A DNA stretch of 64,000 bases from Lasiosphaeris hirsuta (taxonomy: Eukaryota > Ascomycota > Sordariomycetes > Sordariales > Lasiosphaeriaceae), in the NCBI GenBank assembly GCA_030549175.1, contig JAUKUA010000001.1:6696001-6760000 (forward strand), given 5' to 3'. The position numbers and the translations under genes were made by a program. Numbering within the stretch: position 1 is the first letter of the stretch; every line of letters begins with the position of its first letter. The notes beneath the pieces are model-generated. The model saw nothing but the letters and a program-made list of their open reading frames with translations. It searched no databases and was not told where the DNA came from. Below, piece after piece: positions 11,511-22,884 of the stretch.

Positions 11511-13017
11511 TCACTCGATCATGTCAATGTCCTCAGTAGGGGGCGCATTAGCACTGGCCCCGTTACTGGCAGATTGCTCGCCCTGCTCCGCACCACCACC
11601 ACCGTTGAAGTAGTCCTCCATTTCGGCATCAAGCTCTTCTTGTGTCTTCTTAGGACGTCCCTCGCGAGGGGCGCGATCCCCTCTCTCGCCTCCCCTATCG
11701 CCTCCCCTATCGCCTCCCTTGTCTCCCCGTCTGCCTCCAACCCCGCCCTCGCGGCGCGCACCCGGTCTGCGACCACCCCCCTCCCGCCGTCTATTGGGCA
11801 ATGGACTGCGAGAGCGGCTGAGTCTTCCGCCAGGACGGTAGCTATCAACCCCCTTGCGGTCATCATCCCGATCACGGCGAGGAGACATCGACCGCGACCT
11901 TGCGCCGGGAGCCTTCGTGATACGTTCTGCCAGGGGTCGTCCAGGCACGACGGCGCTGTCAAATGGGTTCCGTCTCGGGCCACTCGGCATAAGGGTGAGA
12001 CGGATGGGTTGGCCTGGAACCGTCAGCGAAACACTCTTTTTTGCGACAGGGCTGTAAGCCAAGACGTACCGGCGGCATTGGCGCCATCAAACTCCTTGAT
12101 GGCCTCCTTGGCATCATTTGGAGATTCGTACGTGACGAATGCGGTGCCCTCTGAACGGCCAGCGCGGTCGTACTTCATGTCGAGCTTGAGAACAGGTCCA
12201 ATCTTCTCAAAGAGGCCCTGGGAACAGTCAATATGGGGTGTATGCCCGTGGCGAAGCTTTCCAAGCTCACCTCGAGGTCCTCTTGCGTCAGCTCATAGTG
12301 GATATTATCGACACGGATCTTTGAGCCGCTGGCACTGCCGGCATCGGGCGAGTTCCGGCGTCTTGGGGCAGATCGGCGGTTTCCTGGGGGGGGGGGGGGT
12401 CAACATTCAGGTCCTCCTGCTGTTCAATCGATCCTGTCCGTACCACTGTCTTCGAATCTGTCGTGGACCCACTCGCTGAAGTCGCAACGTCAGCACGTCC
12501 GTCTTCCTCCAGGGGAGCAAACACGGCTCGGTACGTACGAGTCTAAGTTTCTGGGTGCATCATCTCTGAAAGACTGTACCGCCAAACAGATCGGGCGCTG
12601 GTTAGCCAGGGTTTCAACCAACTTAGCTTCTTCCTCGGTCGCGATCCGAGGCATCGAGCACAAGTCGTGGGGCATGGCTGCGTCGACATCTGGTGGTGAC
12701 CGAAAAGAAGCGTGTTCTAGGGGGGGAGAGGAGAGGATTGAACCTGGTCGGCGAGCCGAGTGAGGCAGGGCTAAGCGTGTGTTCCCGACGCAGGGGACGG
12801 GCAGCGCGTACCTTTCTAACGCCATCGCGGGGGTATTCTGGTCTCTCGCGGCGGCGGCCGGCGTTGTTGCCTCGATTGCCTCTTCCGGAGCCTCTGCCGC
12901 TCTGCAGCCTCCCGTGTCAGCGAATGCCATGCCATGACTGTCTCCATTTGCGAATCCACATACCTGTTTACGATCGGCAAGAATCTCGTCGAGACTGCGG
13001 TCGAGAGCGCCTGACAT
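11511..13017 (-). CDS. mlo3: mRNA export adaptor of the Yra1/Mlo3/ALY-REF family (324 aa)
   Basis: Seven exons: 12964-13017, 12812-12901, 12539-12573, 12444-12475, 12271-12383, 12070-12217 and 11511-12013. Exons 3 and 4 are only 35 and 32 nt. The protein couples spliced mRNA to the export receptor in the nucleus. The N-terminal ALDRSLDEILADRK is a UAP56/Sub2-binding motif, followed by an RGG-like SGRGSGRGNRGN tract. A single RRM runs from KIRVDNIHYELTQEDL through RSEGTAFVTYES to GQPIRLTLMP. The C-terminus is Arg/Gly/Ser-rich with repeated GGDRGGD units (12-nt DNA repeats near 11690-11720) and ends with a second UAP56-binding-like helix, ELDAEMEDYF (FoP duplication type). Frame is consistent across all six introns (53-63 nt). 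A C14 tract (G14 on the plus strand, 12386-12399) lies in intron 4. Confidence 0.92.
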
Positions 13018-13827
13018 TTTGGCCCGAGTATGTATTGAGTGTTGAGCGGTGGGGTTATGCTGGAGAATGCTATGGCTTGCGATTTCGAATGGGCGTGGTC
13101 GAGGGGAAATGCCGAAATGCTGTACGGGTTTGCTGTTCCTGTCGCTACGGTTCTGCAGTCTAGGCCTGGGTTTGGTTTGGATGGACGCGGTTGGACAGGT
13201 TCGCCGCACTGCAAGTCACTCGTTTGGTCCTAGTGGGGCTTCGTGTAACAGCCCGAGGGACATCTTCAGGCTCAGTGCTTAACTAAGTTGACCAACAGCC
13301 GCGGTCCAGCCGCCACAGATAAGTATTTCAACTCTAATCAAACTCATCACTATGGCCCAACATTCTCCTCCCCCAGTCTCGTCACTAATCGTAGTCGCCA
13401 TTCAAATTGTAATCAAAACAGAGATAAGGTAGAGATTCTTCATCAAAACTAGTCTCTTGTTCAGTCTACGTTGCATTTTGGTAAACTTTCCGTGGTACTA
13501 GCTACAGAGGACCGAGAAAAAGAAAATGGCAAATGAAAAACCCGCCCTGTTAAAGGCACAAAGCACCAAGCACCATCCAAGGAGATCTGATATGCGGATG
13601 CTAATCCCCCTAATAAGCGCTTTTAGTGAGTAAATATCACCAGATGCCAGGCCTGCGAAATTCCAGGTCCAGTAGTTCTCTCCCGCTCCCTCTATCAGAA
13701 TCCGGAACACAATGCCCCCCCTCGTCGCCCCCTCGTCGTTATTTTACTCGTGGTCGATGTCGTTTGTGGAATGTGTCTTTGGGTATGCCGAGAGAAAGGA
13801 AAAGAGGTCCAGTATGAGCGGGTGTTC
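13018..13827. other. Intergenic region upstream of the export adaptor, downstream of eIF4A
   Basis: About 810 bp between two minus-strand genes. The part near 13018 is the promoter/leader of the adaptor, and the AT-richer part near 13300-13800 fits the eIF4A 3' UTR. No gene is seen. Confidence 0.5.
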
Positions 13828-15328
13828 TTAGATCAGGTCGGCCACATTCATGGGCATTTCCTCGATCTGGGTGCTGTAGAACTGCTCGATTTCGCGCATC
13901 ATGCGCACATCGTCGGCCGTGACAAAGTTGATGGCAACACCCTTGCGACCGAAACGGCCACCGCGACCAATGCGATGGATGTAGTTCTCGCGGTTGGCGG
14001 GGAGGTCGTAGTTGATGACCAGCGAGACCTGCTGGACATCGATACCACGGGCGAGGAGATCAGTGGCGATCAGGACACGCGACGAGCCGGAGCGGAACTC
14101 CTTCATAATCAGGTCACGTTGACCCTGGTCCATGTCACCGTGCATGGCCGAGACGGTGAAGTCACGGGCAGTGAGCTTGTCGGTCAGCCAGTCGACCTTG
14201 CGGCGGGTGTTGCAGAAGATGACAGCCTGGGTGATGGTAACGGTCTCGTAGAGATCCGACAGTGTGTCGAGCTTCCACTCCTCCTTCTCAACAGCAATAT
14301 AGAACTGCTTGATACCCTCAAGGGTAAGCTCGTCCTTCTTGACGAGGATGCGAACGGGGTCGCGCATGAATTTGGTCGTGACCTCGAGGACATCCTGGGG
14401 CATGGTAGCCGACAGAAGGACGACCTGGGTCGACTGGGGGAGGAGCTGGAAGATGTCGTAGATTTGCTCAGTGAAGCCGCGCTGTTTGGAAAGCGGTTAG
14501 CGGCCTGTACCGAACAGGAAAGTCAAACAGACAAACTTACCGACAGCATCTCATCGGCCTCGTCGAGAACAAACATCTTCATCGACTCGGTCTTGAGGAA
14601 GCGGCGCTGGATCATGTCCTGGACACGGCCGGGGGTACCGACAACGACCTGAGGACCATCCTGGAGGGCCTTCATATCGTCACGAACACTGGTACCGCCA
14701 ATGCAGGCGTGGGTCTCGATCTTCATGAAGTCACCAATGGCAACGACAACCTTCTGAATCTGCTGAGCCAACTCGCGAGTGGGCGCCAGGATAAGGGCCT
14801 GGGGCGCCTTGAGCTCCGGGTTAATGCTCTGGAGGACGGAAATGGAGAAGGTAGCGGTCTTGCCGGTACCAGACTGGGCCTGGGCAATAACATCGCGACC
14901 TATCGCCTGTTAGCTACGGGTGAAGAGATGAAAATGGACCAGTTGTCCTTACCCTCAATGACCGGCATGATAGCACGCTGCTGGATAGCGGAGGGGCGCT
15001 CGAAACCATAGGCATAGATACCTGCGAAGGGTCAGTGGCCGCTTTTTGTCGCTTTGTACCCATGGCGTTTCTTACCGCGGAGCAGCTCCGATCTCAGCTT
15101 CATGTCATCGAAAGAGTCGACAATCTCATCGTAGTTGGACTCGATCTGACCTGTAATGCGAGTCCTGTCAGTGATGGTCCCTGATGTTTGGTTTGCGGCA
15201 AGCGCTCAAGCGCCGTCGGTCCTGCGCAACCCGTGAGGTGCTATGCGCCGCGCCCAACCATCTTTGATGCGCATGCGGCAGAAGAACATACCTTCTTGGA
15301 GATCCTCCAATCCCTTGTCGGTAGCCAT
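13828..15328 (-). CDS. tif1: ATP-dependent RNA helicase eIF4A (397 aa)
   Basis: Exons 15292-15328, 15076-15150, 14953-15021, 14541-14899 and 13828-14481, with introns of 53-141 nt. This DEAD-box helicase unwinds mRNA 5' leaders as part of eIF4F in cytoplasmic translation initiation. All motifs are present: Q-motif region with [12 protein letters not shown] (44-55), motif I AQSGTGKT (68-75), PTREL (100-104), TPGR (149-152), DEAD (173-176), SAT (204-206), ARGID (about 325-329) and HRIGRGGR (349-356). The length is exactly that expected of ascomycete eIF4A. The start [13 protein letters not shown] matches the family. The antisense 300-codon open frame over it is a coding shadow. It is divergent from the JmjC gene at 16108. 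Confidence 0.97.
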
Positions 15329-16107
15329 GATTGCGGTGACGGTTCGTAAAGATTTCCAGACCTAAGCCCTGCTTAGATCTAGAAACTGCAAAGTGGAAGG
15401 TGGGGCAAGCGGGAGAAAAAAATCCGCAGGCGAATCGTCGGAGTGCTGTAGAAGTTCTCGAGAAAATTAGATTATCTGAAAGGAAAAGATTCAGTATTCA
15501 CAGTATATTACTGAGAGCGTCGAATCTACGAAAATGGTCGTAAGGTGTGTTGGGCTGTGCTTGGTGCAGGTGTGGTGTGCAAGAAGAAGAGAGAGTCTGG
15601 GCGGGAGGTGATAAAAATTCATTTTGGGCCTCTGCCAGAACAGAATTTGTTGACGCCTCAGGCAACAGCCCCTCCCAAAGCCAAAATCCATTGCGGCAGG
15701 AGAGAGGGGCAGGTGGGAAGGTGGGCGAGGTGGGGCAAAGCCATGTTTCTTCCAGGGGCAACACCTGCCTTACGCTGTCTCTCAATGCCAAATAAATTTG
15801 TGCCGAATTTTTCTTCTTGCTTTGGCGGGGTTCTGTCAGGTTTTCTGAACTATCACTGGCGGCACGGTACACTGCACGACACACGCGCATCCTTCTGTGG
15901 TGGGAACCAAACTGAAGAGCCTCAACTTGACCGGTTCAAGCCCTTCCAAGCGTTTTCAAACCTTGACTCATTTTTTGCCCAACAAGTTACCAAGGGTGAG
16001 ATCTTGGGTGGCCACCCCTCACAACCCTATTCCCGCCTCCCAAACCTAGTTCCTAAAAAATCTTCCTTTACTATTGGTTCGCGGACCGGTTTCCTGGGTT
16101 GTCGAAG
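15329..16107. other. Divergent promoter region between eIF4A and JmjC genes
   Basis: About 780 bp shared by two divergent genes. No recognisable coding sequence. A short pyrimidine-rich stretch is seen near the eIF4A start. Confidence 0.5.
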
Positions 16108-17746
16108 ATGCTTCTCCCCAACAACCAACGACATCCTCCAAAACTCTCCTCTGACCCAAATGGCGCTGGGAGTTGCCGACAGATGACTGATGACCAGGAT
16201 GTCTTGAGCATCGGGTCATCCATTCCCACACACCCACTGGGAATCAAGCCGCTGGGCAACAAATATTTTGCCAGTGGCAAAGATGCTCGGCGGTCCCTTG
16301 GAACTTTACAGGTGTTGCCTGATGAGATGCTCATGCAGCTTCTCGAGTATCTTGGCCAGCGCACTCTGAGGCTTTTGGGATACTCCTGCAGATTCCTTTT
16401 TGCCAGCTGTATCTCCGACGACCTCTGGAAGTCGATATTTCTAGAGTAAGTCAACGTAATGTAGCTCAGGCCTGTGTGAGGGGACACATGATACACCTTC
16501 CGTCCGCCGATGGCTTATTAGCTTTTCGTGATATTGGCTTCTTGAAGACTAATGAGACTTCAGGTCCGAGCTCCGATGCAAGTCTTCGTTTGAATGGAGG
16601 GGGACATGGAGAGCGACTGTTCTGGGTTTCTCCGCCGACCAAAAAATCCAGATCGACTGCGGCAATGTCTTCTCTGACGTGTTGCATCGCCCGTTCGTCT
16701 GCAGTCACATATCCCTAGGCCGCTACACAATCAACATCCCAGCAGTAAACGCGATTAGCCGCTTTGAGGATCTCACATATCAAGATTTTGCGGCAAAATG
16801 GAGTAACAAGCCGTTCATTCTTACAGAGTGCATCAAGCCTTGGCCAGCTTATCAGTCATGGGATACCCAGAAGCTTCTGAAGCTCTACTCGAATGTCAGC
16901 TTCCGGGCAGAGGCCGTTGACTGGTCATTTACCACATATTGCCAGTATATGTCTGATAACCATGACGAAAGCCCTCTCTACCTGTTTGACAGGAAATTCG
17001 CCGAGAAGATGAAGCTCAATATCGGCAACGGCGAAGGTACGGCATATTGGAAGCCAGAATGCTTCGGCCCTGACCTGTTCCAGCTGCTCGGGGATGAGCG
17101 ACCAGCACACCGGTGGCTCATTATTGGACCTGAGCGGAGCGGGTCTACCTTTCACAAGGACCCCAATGCCACAAGTGCGTGGAACGCCGTGATCCGGGGC
17201 GCCAAATACTGGATCATGTTCCCACCGTCGGCGTTAGTCCCTGGCGTATATGTGTCCAAGGACAACAGCGAGGTGACCAGCCCTCTCAGCATTGCCGAGT
17301 GGCTTCTCGAATTCCACGCGGAAGCGCGACAGCTTCCAGAATGCAGAGAAGGCATTTGCCAAGCAGGCGAGATCCTCTACGTGCCGAGTGGGTGGTGGCA
17401 TTTGGTGGTCAACCTCGAGGCCGGGATCGCCCTGACTCAAAACTTTGTGCCCAAGTCTCACATTGCCGACGTCCTGGCGTTCCTCAAAGACCGTCCAGAG
17501 CAGGTAACTGGTTTCAAGAAAGATGTTACCGATCCATACGGTCTGTTTGTTGACCGACTGAGAGAGGAGTATCCTGGTCTGTTAGAGGATGGGCTCAATC
17601 AGCTGGCTGAGAGACAGGCACAGAAAAAGAGGAGATGGGATATTGTGGTTGGCAAGACCACTGTTGAAGAGGACCAGCCGCAAAAGAAGAGCACAGGATT
17701 CAGCTTTGGATTTGGGTTTGGGGATGATGAGGATGAAATCCCTTGA
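16108..17746 (+). CDS. F-box and JmjC domain protein, JMJD6-like Fe(II)/2-oxoglutarate oxygenase (506 aa)
   Basis: Exons 16108-16445 and 16564-17746. The 118-nt intron (GTAAGTC donor, ttcag acceptor) joins ..WKSIFLE to SELRCKSSFEWRG. An F-box lies at about residues 71-112 (LQVLPDEMLMQLLEYLGQRT). A cupin-like JmjC domain follows. The iron triad is visible as H310 and D312 (GSTFHKDPN) and H392 (GWWHLVVN). FPPSALVPGVY resembles the JMJD6/PTDSR group. Expected to hydroxylate or demethylate a protein or RNA-associated substrate in the nucleus; the substrate is unknown. The tail is Lys-rich, then Phe/Gly and acidic (GFSFGFGFGDDEDEIP). The ATG at 16108 is the first in frame; M at about 16183 is an alternative. 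Confidence 0.88.
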
Positions 17747-19467
17747 TAGCCAGTGCAATCAAAAAGGGTGACAAATTTTGCTCTTTGTTGTGAGTATAAT
17801 TTGTCCTGGACAAAGCAGAGTCGGAGGAAAGGAAAGAGGATGGCAACTTGAATCGCGCCGTGACTCGTGCATCACCCAATCTGTGCACCCCTTATCCGTA
17901 TCTGCAGACGGGCGCTGTGGCTGATACACAGCGCAATACAGCCAGGGAGAGACGGGGAGAGGGGCGTGCGGCTGGATACAGACAGCATCGATTCACTCCA
18001 TCCATCTCGGTTGGGACTAAATGAAGGGAGTTGTGGAGCCTATCATCTTGGTCAGAGATCAGAGATGCACGATATGTCGTGCTGCGTGCAGCGGCATTTG
18101 GCAGTTGCTCATGTTTTCGGCCTGCTGTCCCGCATCCCGAGTAATGCTGGCTGGCTATGCTATTGCACCGAAAGTAAAGAAGTGTGAGGGTGTGAAGTGT
18201 GAAGAGTGAAGAGTCCAGTAAGCGAGTGCTCAGTGAGTGCCCGCGATGCGATGGCTCGAGGATGGATGCCTCTTTGTGACCAGTGGTGATCGACGTACGC
18301 CAATCAGCTCGTTTCGCCCGATCCCGGCTAGAGGGAGCCATCATTGCGGCCCTTGCACCGCCCGGTCAGAGCAGAGTGATGCCCAATCAGATACGGCGAG
18401 CTCCATCCATGCAAACCTGAGCTGCGATTACTGTACCCCCCGACCCCACGCCGCCTGCCCGCTGCCCGCTGCTGTCCGTCAAAAGGAGCCCACCTGAGAG
18501 GTTCGCTCTCCCCCCAGGCGCTCCCCGAGCCCCTCAATGCCCCAACCCGACCTGGACCCAGCGACCTAACTACAACTGAACTCGACCTCTCTCCACAACC
18601 ACTCTGCCGACCTCCCGACCTCCAGCTGCCCGGCTGCCCAGCTCCCCAGCTGCATCATTCTCCCACAGTCCTGGTCTCCCGCAGCACCACCAGCACTGCA
18701 ACTACCTACGCTGCGAGCTGTGAGCCTGCGACTTGTCTCCGGCGACCCGACCTTCCTCGCGGGACCTGGCAACCTGCACTTGAACCGCAGCTGAACAATC
18801 CGAACTCCCGCAGCTGTCGCAGCCCCGGCTCACCTACTCCCTCCTTTCCCTACTCTTACTTGACCTTAGCTTTTGGCTTTGTTTCCTTCCTTCGTCTTTT
18901 CTCCGCTAGACGGCGCTGCTTGTCGTTCTCGCCATCACGCCTCGAGCTGGATCGAACCTATCTCCGGAAGCCCCTTTTGAGTTCTGCACCCAACTGCGGT
19001 TCCGAACACGCTCCCCATTCACCCGCACGTCCAACACGTCCACGTCCAACACGTCTCCCACCTTCACCACTCTCCCCAAGACCACTTCGCCAGGAACATG
19101 ACAACATGCCACTAGACGCCCTTTGTTGTTCATTCCGCCAAACCTTATGACCCTCAAAGTACACCGACCTCGCAGCCCTCTAGCGAACCCAGCTGGCTGC
19201 TTCAACACCGACCCCCCCCCCCCCCCCCCCGCTTCCATAAATCTACAAGCCCCCGCGTCTAACTTGACCTTTCCAACTCGCCGGGATCTTTTCTGAGGGC
19301 GACATAATATACTTCTTTTCTCCGCCCGAAATCTACAGTGACCAGAGCTCCCTTGCCTGCTTGCCATACCTACCCAACAGCCCCGCTGACACCACTGGCC
19401 TGCCTGCCTGGAGAAGCCTCGCCCACGTGCCAAGCGCCACTGATCGACACGGTCAACCACCACAAAG
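17747..19467. other. Long intergenic region with C-rich leader and C19 tract
   Basis: About 1.7 kb upstream of the SMR gene. The first part has no gene. From about 18500 the sequence is strongly pyrimidine-rich with many short upstream ORFs, suggesting a long 5' UTR. A run of 19 C lies at 19212-19230. Confidence 0.5.
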
Positions 19468-21815
19468 ATGGTGTCCGACGAGACATACGAAATATGCCTC
19501 CCGATCCTTCAGGACTCGAGCCTCGAGGACGAGGACAAGACGGACAAGCTTGAGGACCTCTTGCGGGAAAAGACAAACCTGACGGGTCAAGGTCTTGAGA
19601 ATGCTGTGCTGGATGCCTTGTGGAGATACCGAGAGGGGGGAGGGAACGCGACCTCCCCTCCGCCGATACGGCAGACGATTCTTCGTCGGCCATCGCCAGC
19701 TCCGTGGCGCGGCTCTGCAACCCCTCTCTCGGGCTCCCCACGTTTGGGCGTCAGTCCCCTCGCCCCGCCGGGTTTCGTGCCGACCAACTTCAGCCGGACA
19801 AAGTCGTCAACGGCCTCCCCCTTCGGCTCCCCACGACCTTCGCCGCGGCTCGCCTACGCCGCCCCCGTTCCACATAGCCCGAGCCTGAACGCCTACCAGT
19901 TCGCCACAGACGACCCTTCGCAGGAAGTGTTCGGAGAATTCCAGGCGGACAATGTAGACTGGCTTGTAAGTGACGACGCGGCTAGCGTAACGTCGTCTAT
20001 AGGTGGCTCAAGTGGTCTGAATGTCGCGGCTCCCGAGTTCGTCTCGTCGCAGCAGAACGACATGACCCCATATGATATGCTGAGATCGATTTTGGGCCAG
20101 TCCAAGACGGATGAGGAGATTGGCGCTGCCCTAGCTAATCATGGCTATGACTTGGGTGCTACCGTCGCAGCCATTATGGACGGGCAGATCCAAGATAACC
20201 TCGCCTTGGCTGCTCAAGCGGCTCAGGCTGAGGAAGCCCGAGTTGTGGTTATTGGCAAGTCGATGACCCCTGACGCGCGTCCCACAACTCCAGCCGAGCA
20301 GGGGAAGTCAGGTGTGATTTGCAAGTTCTTCCTATCTACGGGACAGTGCTTGCGATCCGACTGTCGGTTCAGCCACGACTTGAGCTCCCATATCTGCAAG
20401 TACGTTGATATACCCCTCCCATGATATATTTCCTGGCGCGCACTACTAACGGACCCTGCAGGTACTGGGTTGCAGGCAACTGCCTCGCTGGTAGCACATG
20501 CATTTTCTCCCACGACCCAGCGCATCTTGTTAATAGGCTGCACATTGACGGTTCGAATACGCCGCCGACACAGCATGCCACAGTCAATGTGCAGGATTAC
20601 AACAGCTTTCCAGCTCTACAACCTGGCACTCCGGAACAGCTGCCCCTATTTGCGGCGGCGGCCAACTATCCCGCAGTAGGAATTACTCCCCCGCCGGGTT
20701 TCAAAGGGCACCATGCGTATCCTGGAGAACGGCCCAGGTCTCGGCCGAGTAGTCGGCACCAGCAACACAAGGAAAGCACGCCGGCAGCGCCTTCACTGGA
20801 CGATGCAGATGCTTTTCCTTCGCTGAGTTCTGCCTCGGCCAAGCAGGCCAAGAAACATCATGGAAAGCGGGGCGGGCATGGCCACGGACACAAGGAGAAC
20901 TTTACGCCTAGCACATTGGCAGATATTGTCAAGATGTCTCCGTCGCCCAGTCCCGGCGCCTCGCGGCAGGACCGCAAGATCGCTCGCAACGGTAGCTCGA
21001 CCAACATCCGGAACGGCGAGAACAGTGCGGCTGCACAGGCGATTCCCAACCCCAAGCACATCCCATGGCTTGAGACAGGAGATAGGGCCAACAAGGACTA
21101 TCTTAAGGCTCGCCAAGAAGCGATCAAGCATGGCGGCCTTAGGAACAAATTTCTACAGAGGTGCGTGTGATTCTTGCTGGCAACCGCGGCCGCGGCCAAT
21201 TGCTTTTACTGACATGTGTGCAGTGCTGCTCAAGCCTGGAATCGCAATGATGCCCGTGCAGCCAAGGCTCTTAGCCTGCGTGGCCAGAGCGAGAATGAGC
21301 AGATGAGGAAAGCGCACCGTGAGGCGGCCAACCAGCTCTACGAGCAGCGCAACAGGGAGAAGGCGAATTGTCCTGAGGTCTTCGTTGATTTGCACGGCCT
21401 CCATCCTGATGAGGCGGTCGAGTATCTCGAGGGGGTATTGATGGAGAATAGCGCGGAGACGCGGCCAATTTACGCCATTACGGGCACGGGACACCACAGC
21501 AAGAACGGCAAGGACAAGGTAGGCAAGGCCCTGCGGGGCTTCTTGAACGAATGGCGTTATGCCTATCGCGAGTTCTCTGTTCCTGGCGACAGGAACAGCA
21601 TGGGGGGGATCCTGGGTATCGACGCTCGGAGCTGGGACAAGTCCCTGTCCAAGGACGGGGTGACACTTTCCAAGAAGGACGACCAAGGCAGGGAGGAGGT
21701 GGATATTCTTGCTCAAGGTGTCGAGATCGGCGACGGCAAGGTCAAGCTGCTTGTTAGGGACACGTCGGTGTCCAAGGAGCCGCCGAAGGGACCGTCTGGA
21801 AATCGAGGCAGGTGA
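19468..21815 (+). CDS. CUE-like, tandem CCCH zinc-finger, DUF1771 and SMR domain protein (740 aa)
   Basis: Exons 19468-20399, 20462-21160 and 21224-21815, with introns of 62 and 63 nt and canonical branch sites. The N-terminal 60 residues are acidic-helical. A CUE/UBA-like segment (PYDMLRSILGQSKTDEEIGA) is near residues 190-235. CCCH fingers are C285-C294-C299-H303 (CX8CX4CX3H) and C310-C318-C324-H328 (CX7CX5CX3H); the second is split by intron 1. DUF1771 covers about 525-590 (YLKARQEAIKHG, then AHREAANQLYEQ). The SMR domain has VDLHG (598-602) and ITGTGHHS (629-636). SMR proteins such as yeast Cue2 and N4BP2 are RNA endonucleases in no-go decay. A ribosome-associated RNA quality-control nuclease is the likeliest role, by inference. 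Confidence 0.87.
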
Positions 21816-22884
21816 CGGTTGCAGGATAGGGGATCCAGAGGCCGCGGAATTTGAGGATGCCCTGAACTGACACCAACCTACCTACCTTCCTTGCCGGTAT
21901 GGTGGCCCCAATGCTTAGCCTGGTAGATTAGAAAAAGTAAAAAGACAACGAGGATGGGCCTTTGCTTCTCTGATGAGAATATGGGGCCCGTCGATCCGTT
22001 GCTTCGTCGTACCTTGTGTTGAAGATGCCGCCTTTTTGTGCCGTGGTGAGGGCTTGTGGGTGTTGGTTGGCAGCTAGAGTGTTTGGTAGGTAGGTGATGG
22101 ACGGGTGGTGGTAGGTTGTGGTTTAGACAAGCTCAGGCCTTTGCAATTATGCATAACCCCAAACCCCCTCCCCCTCCCCCGGAAAAAGGCACAGTGCCAA
22201 ACGGTCAGGTGGGACTGCGACCTGCGACCTGCAAGAGCTCTACCCCTGTTATGACGTTTTGCAGAAGCACTCGTGCATTTTGCAACATGCAACATCGAGT
22301 ACCTTTGACTTAGTATTCGCAGAATTACCAGCTATTCTGATCAGTGGTTGTGATGGATTAGTAGCCTTGTGGCGGCTGCAGCCCATCACTTTGCGGGCTA
22401 TCTCAATCTTGGATGATGCCTCGCAATTCTTGTATAAATCTCAACAGATAAAGTGTGTCTGCCGTTTCGTAAGCGTGGGCGAGGTCCGTTGGTGGCTGAG
22501 GCTCACCCAACGGAGCAGACCTCCCTGTTTCGTCTCACCGACCCCGGCTTCGAGCGCCGAGACTTGGAGCTGACAAAAAAAAAGTCGCGAACGGCGAAAC
22601 ATCATCTTTTCCCTTGCTCCTTTTTCTCCTTATCTTTTCTCTGCATACAAACATCAACAACGGTGGAATTCGCAACCGGTTCCCACGCGACTACAAGCAA
22701 TTCAATGGCAATGGCAGCGACAAGGTAGCATCGACGAGTCACGCACCCGACTGCAACCGCAAACCGCTAGACATAGTGCCTGGAGACCCATCAATCAATC
22801 CGCTATCAACCGACGAGGCCGCGAATAAGGGCGTCATCTTCACGCCTGCCCCATCACCGCTTCCTCCCCCTTCCGTCTTCCACG
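21816..22884. other. Intergenic region
   Basis: About 1.07 kb between two plus-strand genes, holding a 3' UTR and the TVP38 promoter. No recognisable gene; only short open stretches. Confidence 0.5.

Noticed and set aside
11508..12479. 323-codon plus-strand open frame
   Set aside because: Antisense to the export-adaptor exons; low-complexity Ser/Arg/Pro.
12288..12524. Alternative exon reading FAPLEEDGRADVATSASGS in the export-adaptor gene
   Set aside because: The family alignment I know (RDD..RNLDSEWVHDRFED) and the splice phases support two micro-exons instead.
13750..14652. 300-codon plus-strand open frame
   Set aside because: It lies exactly antisense to eIF4A exons and has no domain; a codon-bias shadow.
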